Shown here one piece after another: positions 13,101 through 24,998 of a DNA stretch of 64,000 bases. The notes under the pieces were generated by a model. It was not told the origin of the DNA. It ran no database searches and saw only the letters and a list, made by a program, of their open reading frames with translations. The stretch lies in assembly GCA_013399115.1 (NCBI GenBank), contig VXAA01001141.1:335461-399460 (forward strand). The letters are read 5' to 3'. Source of the stretch: Anseranas semipalmata (taxonomy: Eukaryota; Chordata; Aves; Anseriformes; Anseranatidae). Numbering within the stretch: position 1 is the first letter of the stretch; each line of letters starts with the position of its first letter. Both the position numbers and the translations under genes were made by a program.

Positions 13101-16100
13101 ATATTTCCAAATACTTCAAACAAAGAGACTGCAGTACTCGTCTAGAGTTTTTACCGCGAAGGCTACGAGTTCAAAGAAGGTAGCAAATAGAAGTGGGATT
13201 TCTGAAGATTAAAGCGACCACAGCAACAGCTAATGTGTATGTTCGTGCTCGTTAATTAAGCAGGGGTGTGGACATCTTGCATTAGCCCTCACTTACGCAG
13301 CCCCAAGTTACTCCAGCTCCCTTGGGGAAAAGCATTGCACACAGGGAGTTCCCCACAAAACCCAGGTATTGGCAGCGTGCTCCACCACCGTAACTTGTTT
13401 ACATCCATCCACGTAACGAGTCTTACTGAAATGACCCCTACCTAATTGCTGATGAATGACGGCGTTGTGCAACCGGCATGGAAAGAATTTCTCTACAGAG
13501 ACTGGTACGTACAAAGTGTGCAGCAGGTCATGAGTAAAGCAAGATCAACACAGGGTGAGAAAAACGTGCTAAACGCAGGCAATCTTGAAAACCAACTTAA
13601 TACACAGTATGGAGTAGCAGACACCTACAGCTACATTGAAAAATATACGTGCAAATATTGACTAGACTATGTAAAATGCTTGGTTATTTATACCACCTTC
13701 ATTTTTCTTGGTCCTGCTTCCTGACAAGTAAACAGACTGCTTCACTCCAGCAAGTTGTGCAACAGAAAGAGGTCCAAAAGTAAACACACAGACTCAATAC
13801 TTCATTAGAGGTGAACTTGTTTACAGAGCAAGAATTAAAACAAAACTACAGAACCTTTCGCTATTCTATACGTAAGGACGTACCCCCCCCATATTCTGCT
13901 TTGCTTATATGCTGTGACTCATATACTGCGTGGGCTGGGGAGAGCAGAGATGTTCTCTGTTTCCTGGGATTCTCCAGCGCATCCGACTCCTCTCCGACAT
14001 GACACCGTAGAGGCTAATTACGCCTGACATCCACTTGCCAATATTATCTAACCATCCTGGGGAAGAGCGCTGGCTGCAGCCCGTCAGCCGAGCCATCGCG
14101 TGAAACTCCGAACGCGTGTTGACACCGGACTGCGATGAATCACATGTGCCAAGGTGGGACCGCGAGGCAGCGGGGGCCAGCGTGACTCATCTGCCAGCTG
14201 ATACAAAAATAAGCTACTACTGAATCGAAAATGCACGACTTCCTTCACGCCATGTGCACAGGCAGAAGCTGTCACTATGCAGGAACTCGCTCATCGGCTC
14301 CACGCAGCCAGAAGAAACCTGAAAATAAGCAGTACTCCATCTTACCTCCCAAACGCAGAGCTTACGGGGAAGGCATTACGTATGTTTGTTAACAACCACA
14401 GGGGAGAGGTGCCAGAGATGCTTTGAAATGTAGTAACAAAAATTCACTCCTGTACATCTCCTGGTCACTGCTGGAAAGTCAATACTTCCCAGGTCCACGG
14501 TGAATTATTTATTTGCGTAGAAGCACAAGATCAAAAAGCAGTTTCCTGACTGCTTGGAGATGTTTTCCAGCCATGATCACATCCTTAGAGAGAAGAACTG
14601 GGCTAAGAGCAATACAGCAACTGCCACGTAGCAGTGGGCTCCTTGTCCTCCAGAAAAGGCTTAGAGTTTGCTGGACAAACATGCTGAACTCTGGGGAAAT
14701 AGTTAAAGCTTTGCGAAGATATATCCATGCAGCAGAGATGCTTGCCTCAATTATTCAGCAAAGCAAGGGTTACAGAAGGAGATAACTTTTCCCTCCAACC
14801 AGCACAGCTGGAAAGGAGAAAAGCTTTTGGAGACAAAGGTCTCCACATTTGGCTTCCATTTCAGCCGAGCTGCATTGGATACGACAGCGGCTGGACCAGG
14901 AGAGGCATCAGCTTTGTGGCCACACAGGCACGCAACGCAGCTCCAGACATCTCTCTGCAGCACGTTAAGCGATGTGGAACGGCTTCGTGGGCTCTGCCGC
15001 AGCCTCCAGGAGAAAGGGGCTGCCCAGCTCCCTGGCCGCGGCGTGCAGACGGCTTTACCACGCTCCCGTGCCTTGGAATGAAATGGTTTTCTACAAGAGT
15101 CTTCAGCTTCCCATCGGCAAAGCGATGTTAAACACTTATCAGGTGAGATGTGCTTATGGCACTGAGTAGGAACACAGAGGTTCCAGACTCCATTTGATCT
15201 TTAATTCCATCTAAAGTAATGGCTGCTGTTTAAAAGGTGTCCTAAGACATCTCTGTATTCACTATATTAGCCCATCAGCTCCAGCAGCTTAACTACAGCA
15301 GGAAACACAGCAGCGTTCTAAGTTTACAAATTCAAAATGCATTTGGAGTGTTTTCCAGCAGAGCTCAGAGCAGGAGGAGGCACCTTTCACACGACAGGCT
15401 CGAGCAGCGCCGTGCGCTCCCCATTGCCACCCCAGATCGTGATCAGAGCAGTCATCAAACAGGAGAGTCCCGTACCTCCGCGTGTAACAGCCTAGCTGGT
15501 TGGGAATGCCAGCAGATGCAAAGGAGGAGCTGCTGCAGATTGCAGCCAAAATTCAAATGATGGGACGGGCAGAGAAAAAACGCGACCACGTTCTCCTGTA
15601 TGCCCACATTACGCACGGGTAAGAGCAGCTCAAGCCAAAGGCTTCTGATGACCGAGAAGGACTGGGAAATACAGGTACTATTTGCTGATAAAAGATGAGT
15701 TTCCAGTAAAAACTTTGGAAGAGATGTCCTCCTTGAAAGTCTGTAGGAGAGTTTAACCTGAAGGAAAGGTGAGAATCTGGAATCCACCTAAAAAAAAAAA
15801 GACTGTTCCTGCCTAAGTTCCTAAAGCCAGGCCAATAAGAAAAAAGAGCCCACAAGAAATAGTCAATGCAACTGCTAAGACCTTCGTGTGCCACCAGCCC
15901 AACCCAGAGTCCTGGGATGCTGCTGGATGAGCAGGGGTCAGCTCAAGCAAAGCAAAAGCTTTGCCTTTTGGTACACTGCCCAGGAAACACAACCATCTCG
16001 GGAGCTTGGTCAAAGTAATCAGCTTTGTTCTCCCAACACGAGCTTTCTCCACCCCAGTACTTACAGGGAACCAGACACTAACATCAGCCTGCAGTGAGGA

Positions 16101-19100
16101 TGAAGCTCCTCCACTCATCATCCTGCGAGCTGTATGGCCTGAGGATTCAAAATTTTCTGTGAATGATAAGAAACCAGGCCATTACTGCACAGACTTGAAG
16201 TACAGGGGGGACAAATCCCATGCCCAAGTGCCTGATCCATAGAGACCTGAACTTCTGGCAGCCACAGGAGATAGAGCAGCACCTAGTCAAGTCAGAGGGT
16301 GAGCTCACCTCATCCTCATGGTACAGAAGCAGTGGATTTAAGTGGCTGTACAAGAGCTAAGTTTTGGGGAAAACCCATGACACTTGGGCATACGTGGACA
16401 GCTGTGCTACTCACATTCATTCAAAGGTAGCTGCTATCCAGCAAGAAAAAAAATCAGGACCAACATACACAGGACTGACGACTGCCACCACCCATTGAGT
16501 GAGATGCAGCAGATAGCCCAGACCAGACAGAAGCCTGTATGTCATGAAATTTGCGCAGAAATTGTTAAAACTACCCCAATTATCTTGGTCAGCAAACAGA
16601 TCACAACCTAGACTACCTAAAACCTAACAGAATTCTTACCTTTTCCTGAGACACCATATGGACTGGCCATCAGGACTTTGACTCCACGCCTGTGGTTTGT
16701 TTTACTTGATTTTTACTTGTTTCATTGCTGACATTAAGGTAAAGCAGTCATACACTATTTTAGGTTATTAAATATTTAATTCCACGGTGAGACAGAAGAA
16801 ACCAGCAGATGGTCACTGTGCAGCAGGCCCCTGCCTCTTCTTCAGAGGGGTAGAAAAGTTAAAGGAACAATCAGGAAAACACATCCCTATTTCCAACAGG
16901 AGTCAGAAATCCCAGTGCTGTGCCAGAGGACAGGGCAGAAAAGGAGACGAGGGCAAAAAGAGCAACTCTTGGGCAACAGCTACCTCTGCATCTTCGCTAG
17001 CAAACCAACTTCACGTGGACACAGCCAGTTGCATGCTAGGGATGAAATATATCTTTCTTGACACACACGCAGACACCCTACAAGAACATTCCTACTTGAT
17101 CCATGGTAAGCTGCTCCCTTCCAACTTAACTTATCCTAAGATTTTAGAGTAATATACTTCAAAAATGTTTGTTCTGAGCATCCAGGGAAAAGGAAATCAC
17201 CAAGGCTGTTCTCATTTGAAGAAATACCTTCTGTCTACAAGTGCTGCACATAAAAGCAGGTGATGACGATTTTGACTTCTCCTAGAGATGCTGCTCACTG
17301 AGACCATCTGGTTGTACAGGCAGTTGAACGCAGCAGTTGCACTAGCAAGAGGACGACGCTGCTACTGCTACGGTACGCAATGCTTTTACTAGTATTACAT
17401 CTCAGGTTAACGGTGGGAGGTTCACAGTCAGCCACATTACTTGGCAAGACTAATTGTCTAATTTATTGAACAGTATGTCAAACGCAACACTACCGTTGTT
17501 CTCAGCTGAGTCATACACACCATGGGTTTGGACACTTTTAGCCTTAATTTGGCAAGTCTAAGCTAATTTAAAGTAACCAGTCCTGCCTACTGGAAGCTCA
17601 AGGCTGGCCTCCAAGCTTCATGGAGAGACCAGAGATACAGCTCACATCCTCCACCCTAGCTCCTGGCCTATTTCTAGTTGTTTTAGCAAAACTACAGCGC
17701 AGGAGCTTCTAATGGCATTCAACAGGTTATCAGAGCTGGGTTTGCAATGCCCGTGGGACCATACAGAGTTAGAAATTAAAGTCATGTCCTTCAGGAGGCC
17801 TCCCAACACTCTCTTGACTAATACTGGCAAAGAGCTCGAGATGACAGACATCCTCCCATGGAATGAAAAGAGAGATCTTGAAGGCAAGATCAGACAGGGC
17901 AGAAATCTGGGTGAGCATTGTAGGATGAGACGTTTAAAGTCATCACGACCAGGAGAAAACCTGTAAAAAAATACTTAATCTGACTTAAGTAACGCCTCCA
18001 TCATCCAACCAGTTTTTAAATTCCTCAGTAACATCTTTATGGAGTGGTAGAAAGCTGACAGATGTAGAAAAAGCATATTGGGATTCATTCACGTGTCATG
18101 AGAGACATTCACTGGGGTACCACAGAGACCGCAAGCATCAACAAAACTGAAGAAGGGAAGGAAGGGCAGAACTCACTCTGTGAACCTATATTTGACTTAT
18201 TTACAAAGGCTTCAGCAGAAATGCAGCAAGTCTTAAAAGCACAGGTAACTGGAATTAAGTGTTGACATTAGCCTGTCAGGAATTTTGTGTGCAATAGGAT
18301 GCAAACACCAGAATACAAAGTACATAGAAAAGAGCACCATATTTTAGTGGACAAGACCTGTTTAAAAAGAAAAAAACTCAACAACAATACTTTAGTATTT
18401 CTAATAGTGACAAATCACTTTGTTCCCACACCCCAGATTTTGCATGCTATAAGGAGAACAAAGCCACTACAAAAGAGCGCAATAGCACCCCAGACACCAG
18501 AGGATGCACTACACAAAATTTAAGAAACCGATTAGAAAAACTGGAACAAGCAAAACAAAGTTGTGGGATGACTGCTCAGGTACTGCATATTATGGGCTCA
18601 GAGCAGATCTATCTTTCATTCTGTTCAACTTTGTGTTTTGTTAACATTTAGTGGTATGAGAACACAACCTCTGCAAGTGGAAGCTGGGTCCATCCAGGGA
18701 AAACAAGGCAAAATCAGAAGTGTAAGAAAAATTACAGTAACGCAAGAAGCTTGCCAAAAAAACAATGTCAATGTATTATCAAGGCACAGAAATAGCAGAG
18801 AAGATCTTTGCTTCAGAGAGACTTCCTTGTGCAGCAGGTAGTCATGGCTGTGGAAATCCTTGTCATTGGAAACAGCCCATGCTAAGTCTATACTAGGTTT
18901 AAAAAGCAACCATAAATTCACAGAAGAAAAATCCAAATGCTATTAGACACAAGCTCAAGCCCTATATTAGGAAAATCAAAAAGCTTGCTACCCCCCCACC
19001 CCCAAAAAACAAAAGCAACAAGAGTACCTCACACTTTTGGCTTGTTATATTTTTCTCATATTTGATATAGACTACTGTCACACTGAGCTAGCGGGCTTTC

Positions 19101-19532
19101 GGACACACTTTGATTTAGTAAATCTCAATTAAAACAGTATTTCAGTCTTATCAGAAAAGCTCTATGCTTCTTACACAACTTCCTAGATTTTTAAGAGTTC
19201 ATATCACTTTTTTGAAGTGTCATTCTATATACAAATAACTTCCCATCCATCGAAGGTTCCTATGTTTTACAAATGCACTTAAATGGGTATTTCCCATATC
19301 AAGCAATCCTCACTAACACAATAACTGGTTTACTAAAGAGAGCTTCTAGGTCTGAATAATTATCCGATATTATTACGGTGTTATTCTGACCAAACCTCTT
19401 CCAAAAGCTTGCATAGGACTAAAAGAACTTGCCCAGATCAGTAAGTTAGAGGTACACAACAAACATGATGGCGACATTTGATTTAATAAAGAAATCACAA
19501 ACTTTCTATAAGCTTAAGGTAGGTTTACTTAC
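1104..19532 (-). other. CSNK1G1: CSNK1G1 intron between coding exons 3 and 4 (18.4 kb)
   Basis: This is non-coding sequence between two well-defined splice sites (donor at 19527-19532, acceptor at 1104-1105). By eye it contains only short homopolymer runs, such as A14 at 12476-12489 and C8 near 13885, and no complete LINE or recognisable RNA gene. Open frames of up to 177 codons occur (for example 5056-5589 on the plus strand), but they have low-complexity Pro/Ser/His-rich translations without domain signatures and I regard them as chance. Regulatory elements could be present but cannot be recognised from one sequence. Confidence 0.85.
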
Positions 19533-19602
19533 CTGCACTTCCAAGTTGTTTATAAAATCTGTATTCTAAATGGAGTTGTGGTGCACGTGATTTTATTGGT
19601 TC
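19533..19602 (-). CDS. CSNK1G1: CSNK1G1 coding exon 3 (alpha-C helix segment)
   Basis: Seventy bases encode E74 to A96 plus the first base of codon 97 (EPIKSRAPQLHLEYRFYKQL, then GSA). The helix-C glutamate that pairs with K72 is E86 in QLHLEYRFYK, by alignment with the LHIE of CK1 delta. I recall EPIKSRAPQ for gamma-1 and EPMKSRAPQ for gamma-3, which favours gamma-1. On the minus strand the acceptor is TTTTTCTCTTATAG and the donor is GCAG|GTAAGT. The exon enters in phase 0 and leaves in phase 1, matching its neighbours. The ORF is short and was located from family knowledge, but every codon matches the expected protein. Confidence 0.95.
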
Positions 19603-22173
19603 CTATAAGAGAAAAAAATGTTGCCTGAGGTCTTTGACTGAAAAAAATTATGTACTTAAAAGTTTTGTGACTATACATAGTACTTCAAGTTTCAAGATAA
19701 AACATCCTAGACAAAGTATAACAATAGATCTCACCCTTAGACGTCATTTAAATAAATAGAGAACAAAAAGCAGAAAAGACAGACTTGCAATATGCACTCC
19801 GGAGGAGCTTTGCTGGAGGAGAAATAACTTCCTCCTCTAAAAAAAAAAAATAAGCTCATTCACTGAAGTGAAATTCAAGAATCCTTGAAGAATGACCCTG
19901 AACAGGCAGCACATTTGTAGGAAGAAAGTCAAAGCTGCAAAAGATTAAGTCACAAGTTCAGTCTGTGGACTTGTGGTTGCCCACAACATTTTTGTTGGTC
20001 ACTAAGCTTGTATTTCTGAAAAATGTTGAGTCACATACCATGTTTTAAGTCAGACCACAGTTGCATAAACGTATCATCTTGTTTGCAGCAAGCACGACAG
20101 CACAGCCAGAGATCTGATAGAAATGCAGGGAGAAGTCTCCCCCTTCACTAGCAGGTGTCATTCAGACCTTTCAAAGTACTCAAGAATATTCTATTTTTAT
20201 AGACAGGATAAAAAAATGGATAAGTTTGCAATGCACCCAAAACATCACATTTCTCAACTGCCACTCACCTGCACAAAACTTAATGCCTAGGATCTATAAT
20301 GCATTAACACGCATGATTACAGAGCTTCTAAAAATATGAAGTTAACATGGAAAGGATTAAGACACTTGAGTAATTAAATTTTCAGTAAGACTGCACTTGG
20401 GGCAGGCAATGATGTGGATTCTCCTCCTGCCCAGACAGCTTGGAAACTGAAGCTAATACTGGCCTCAATTTTTGTTGTTGTTGCTGCTGTTTTCTTCCGT
20501 ATCAGAAGAGAAATGCTCCATGCTCAAACTATATAAAATTAATCTCCAAAACTAGTCTGAATTTCAAAAACCTGCTGAATAGCCCTAAAATGATATTTCC
20601 TATCAGCTCAGTGAGTTAGAGCAAGAGAATCCAGAGGAGGTTCAACAGAGTCAAGAGTTCGAGCCAGCATCTGGATCTTGAGCCAATGTGCTGGATTGGC
20701 TTTTCCGTCTTGCACAGGAACACACAAGGCTTTAGCAGATCCACTTGTCTTGTTCCACCTGTGGTCTGTACTGTACGATTCATGTCCACATTGGGCCTGA
20801 ATTCCACACTAAAGACTTCTTTTCAAGTCAAAAGAACAATCTTTGTACAGGAATTCTGGCAATTGGACTTCCAGCCAAGCTGTTCATCACCTGCTCAAGT
20901 CATCCCCTCTATTTGCCAGCAAGGGGAAAATTGCTCCTGGTCGCTTCTCAACTTTGATATTTAAAAAGTTCAGCAGTCAAATACGGCTAACTACTTAGAA
21001 AATATTCCGAAGGCAAAACTGAACCCGCGCTAAACACAAATACAAAGAAATGCAAAAACCTGTTGGCTACACAAGTCATTATTAAATGAAGATAATTGTC
21101 GGTGCTGGTTTGAGGGAGTCTTCAGACACCTCCACAGCAAAGAGATTTAGGGCAACAGGAACTCGAGCCTGTGCAGTGAATAGTTCATTTCTTTAAACAA
21201 GTGGAGGGATTAGTGTACAAGGATGCGAGCCTGCTTGTGACGAAGCATGGGAAAGCCATGCCCGAGCCACTCCGCATCAGGAGCCGCAGCTCTGGACACT
21301 TGCCAGTTGTGGCAGCTTCCGAGAAGATCGTACCAGAGCAGATGGTTGTCCTGCAGGCCAAGGGCTTAAGGATGCTGGCAGATGTTGCATTTGTGCTGAA
21401 AATAATGGAATTGCTGCTGCCTAGCATACAAAATCCACAGCTTAAACCAACGGGCATCAGCGTCAGCTTGGTAGAAACTCCTACTACCTGCAAGTCAGCA
21501 TTAAAAACCCTCAGAAGATTAAGCCAGGAAACACGGCTAATGCATTTTGCCTCCTCCACACTGTAGGTACCCATAACCAAGTGATCTTCAGCTGACGAGC
21601 AGGACGAGGAGCTGCATGGGGACACCACTCAAGTCAGAGGACAGGCAGAATTCCCCACTTTCCAAGATGCAGCACAATCTCAGAAATCCTCAGCCCCGAA
21701 GACGAACCAAGAGATTAGCACAGAATTTCCTAGCATTTTCTGATCAACTCCTTGGCATCCAACACATAGTTCTCTAATTTTCCCTCCATTCACCTTTAAC
21801 ATGATGACAGGAGGAAGAAGCAGCTGAGACAGCAGGGTTGCAGTTGCAGAAGAATCTCGAACAGCTAGAAGGATTTGGAGCAGAGTTTTGAGTTGGTCCA
21901 ACGATTCAGATAAAATAGAAAATATTGTGCTCAAGCACAGCAAATGCAGCCACTAGTCTGCAGATTACTTGAAGGATAAAGAAAATCTTTGGAAATTTAT
22001 CAAGCTGTTACAAGAAAGTTAAGAACAACATCTAATGCAGGTATTCCCCAGGAAGAAAGCAGAACTATTTACAACTGTTCTTGGGCTCAAGTTTTCCTGG
22101 CTTTTTCCCCCTGCATTTAACTTGGCTTTGTAAACACTATTTTGCTTGGAAAAACATTTGAAAAGCTGGAACA

Positions 22174-22188
22174 TTTTTTTTTTTTTTT
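22174..22188. repeat. Poly-T run (15)
   Basis: T15 within the intron between coding exons 2 and 3. Simple sequence. Confidence 0.9.
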
Positions 22189-23331
22189 GCTCAAGCCTCA
22201 GAACGGCATATTGGAAACACGCACAAAGTCGATTAGTTCATTGATTCCTGGCATCACGTTATCTGGAGCTGAAGAAGGGCTGCCTCAAAGAAGCACTTCT
22301 TCCCCTCGAGTTTGCTCTCCACAACGTATTCACAATATTTCTAAGCCTCTGGAGAACTGGGGAGTCCCTGGCATTAGGAGGCAACACACAACCACTCAGA
22401 TACTTTGAAAAAAGAGAAGGAATGCTATAGGAAAAAATGGATTAGCTTTATTGCTACCTCAATCTTACGCCACTCAGCTACGCCACCCGGCTACCGAAAG
22501 GTCTCAGGTTATGGGGAGGTGTTCCTGCAGGCACTGCTTTCAGAGAAACAAGCATCCCTTGAACAAATACAGCTGCGTGCTTGCTGTATCCTTACTTCCT
22601 TACTCCTTCCAATGCTATAACTCCATGGGATTGTCTTCGAAAGACAAAAAATTAGAAACATTATTGATTCAAAGAAACACCAAGTCTGTGCACACAAGCA
22701 CGTTTTCTGTTGTCCAACCTGCCTACAAAGTGAGCTACGCAACAAGTGCCAGTCCTTCTTCCTGATGTGGATCCATATCCCAAAGCATCTTAAGCTGCAC
22801 TGCAAACATTTATTTAGTTATTTTGGGGATTATCTTCTGACATTTGCCAGCAGGCTTCAAAACAAGCCCCTCCTGCAAAGCACTTATTATTTTTTAGCTA
22901 CTGTGCATCATATAAGGAAAGCACTAGAGATGCAAGATGTGTCATCTGAACATGAATCAGAATTAATGGACCAAGTCCATCTTGATCTTCTCTAGTGTGA
23001 ATGACTGCTGTCATTTTGCCAGACATCGGCTGGAAAAACAGACATGCTTGCTGCTAATACCAAATTAGTGTTACAACTTTAACTTCAGATTCTAGGGTTT
23101 GGATCTGTGATTAAAGAGCATGCAGATGAAAAAAAGAGCACTAGGTATTTTCAGCACCACATTTCAAAGCCTCCCCTCCAAGAGACTACTCAAAGCCTTA
23201 GTTTACAGACAGAAAAAGTTAAGGCATAAAAACAAACTCCCAGGGCATGGTTTTGTAAATCTGGGGGAGCGATGAGTTAGTTTGGGAGCTTCCCCATCCC
23301 CTAGACTCCTGCTTCAAACCACGACTGACCA

Positions 23332-23395
23332 CAGTGCCCTCCTGCCCTGATGCTCCTTCAGAAGAGGAGCATTATCTGAACCAGTCAGGGCACTG
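23332..23395. repeat. Nested inverted repeat (potential long hairpin)
   Basis: Three perfect stems are visible: CAGTGCCCT (23332-23340) with AGGGCACTG (23387-23395), an alternative TGCCCTGA (23343-23350) with TCAGGGCA (23385-23392), and an inner ATGCTCCT (23350-23357) with AGGAGCAT (23365-23372) around a 7-base loop. It lies in the CSNK1G1 intron between coding exons 2 and 3. No known RNA family is recognised. Confidence 0.7.
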
Positions 23396-24077
23396 CAGAA
23401 ACATGAACAACGTCACTGCATCCACCTGGGGAGGGATGCATCGACTGTAGGGCAGAAAATAAATTGATAACTGCATACTGAGGCTGGTGAACTCCATTTC
23501 TTGTACAAATTTTGAAGCTTGCTACTGTTGGGGCCAAGGGTTTTTTTTGGTTTTGTTTTTAAACACAAGCCCTGCAACACTCCAGTGAGCCAGTCCGATT
23601 CGTTTTTACCATCCTGTAACGTAAAAGGAGAAAACCACGCTCAAGAGGCTGTGGCCATATATCCTGGGACATCCAAGTCAGCTGGAGGAAAGCCTGACCT
23701 TCGCTGGATTGGATCTTGCTTTGCCTGTTGCATCTGCAGGCTGGGGGCCTGGAGAATGGCTGGAGTTCCAAACAGAATGGCTCAGCCCTGGGGACAAGGA
23801 AAGGGTGACAAACCTGCCATCGGCGCTGTCTGCCACCTTGGGAAGAAGATCAAGGTGCTCGCGGCTACTGACTATTTACATACCAAAAACGCTCAGCGGG
23901 TGAAGTCTGGGTGCTTTCCTAGTTCACAGCGTTCTCAAGAACTTATCTCTGGTTAAATCTGTTCATCTGGCTGAGATCAAGAGCAGCATGAAGCACCAAG
24001 TGGGGGAGAGCTGCTTTTTGTCTGAGTTTGTAGCACTAGGTACAAGTGGTTTAAGAACACCCGAAGCTTCTACTTAC

Positions 24078-24118
24078 CAGTTTGATCGCTACATATTCAT
24101 TGGTGTAGAGATTTTTGC
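24078..24118 (-). CDS. CSNK1G1: CSNK1G1 coding exon 2 (41-bp micro-exon with the catalytic VAIK lysine)
   Basis: The exon completes Gly60 and encodes K61 to L73 (KNLYTNEYVAIKL). The kinase VAIK motif is V69-A-I-K72, so K72 is the lysine that anchors the ATP phosphates. The exon is too short to stand out as an open frame and was found by following the protein from exon 1. On the minus strand the acceptor is a pyrimidine run ending CTTCACAG and the donor is CTG|GTAAGT, both strong. It enters in phase 1 and leaves in phase 0, so skipping its 41 bases would shift the frame and delete the essential lysine. The sequence is effectively identical to the CK1 gamma family. Confidence 0.95.
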
Positions 24119-24965
24119 CTGTGAAGGAAAAAGAAAGATCTTTTAGTTGCACATTCAACGCTTCCAGCTAGGGAGACAACGCAGAAGAGAGTGTCACTGA
24201 TCACTGACTGCAAAGATCTGTCTTTTCTCAATCACACTCTCAAGTTCATGCCTTCAACACACTTTAAGTCTCAAAGTAAGAAGCTGCAGCAGCTCACCAG
24301 GGCAGGCAAACACCATCTTCTACTCAGCATAAGGTAACCATGTTTTATGGTAGCACTTCTGCTCAATGCAGGTATTTGAGGAGGTATCCCAAACACATCA
24401 CGTTTGTTATCTACATCATGCTAAAAGAAAAGAGTCCAGGGAACGAAAAATGGAGAGTCGGAGAATCATTGCTTCTAGAAACATCTTCATTCTGCTGGAC
24501 ACTGAGAAATGTCATCCCATGATCACCAGCATAATTGTGCTACGTATCAAAAAGTCTACTGCAAGTAGGCAACGAAAACAGCTTCTGGACCAACACAGCT
24601 TTTATTTCTTCCTCTCTGAACAGGCAGGCAGTACAGGCAACATGCCTTCTTCATGGCAGCTGCACAAAGGCAATCCTCGTGATCTACTCAAGCCAACAGC
24701 TCTCAGCTACAGCAGCGAACTACACAGCTGTTCCCACGACGTTAAAAATTACACTCAAAGAACAAAACCTGTTCTTGATATCCCCAAACACGCAGCAGTG
24801 TCTAGTCTGACACTAGCCCTGGCAAGGATGAATGCCAGGCACCTAGGATGAGTATAAGCAGGTAAAGCCATTGCCTTATATCCACAGCATCCAGTATATT
24901 GAGGTATTTTGGATCTGGGGATACTGGGGACTGAGCCAGAGGCTGTTCCCCTGCGTGCAACAGCT

Positions 24966-24998
24966 GGAGGTGAATTTTCCCTCCAGGAAAATTCCTCC
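24966..24998. repeat. Short inverted repeat
   Basis: GGAGGTGAATTTTCC (24966-24980) faces GGAAAATTCCTCC (24986-24998) across a 5-base loop. The inner 9 bp pair perfectly and the outer GGAGG/CCTCC pair after a 2-base bulge. Function unknown; intronic. Confidence 0.75.

Larger units (their letters stand above)
19603..24077 (-). other. CSNK1G1: CSNK1G1 intron between coding exons 2 and 3 (4.5 kb)
   Basis: Bounded by GTAAGT at 24072-24077 and AG at 19603-19604. It contains a T15 run at 22174-22188, a short GTT/GCT repeat near 20470, and a nested inverted repeat at 23332-23395 that is listed separately. No exon-like kinase sequence remains between these sites: codon 73 joins codon 74 exactly. Confidence 0.88.

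Noticed and set aside
21201..21566. 121-codon plus-strand frame facing a 147-codon minus-strand frame
   Set aside because: The two frames mirror each other and neither matches a family I know; consistent with locally low stop density.
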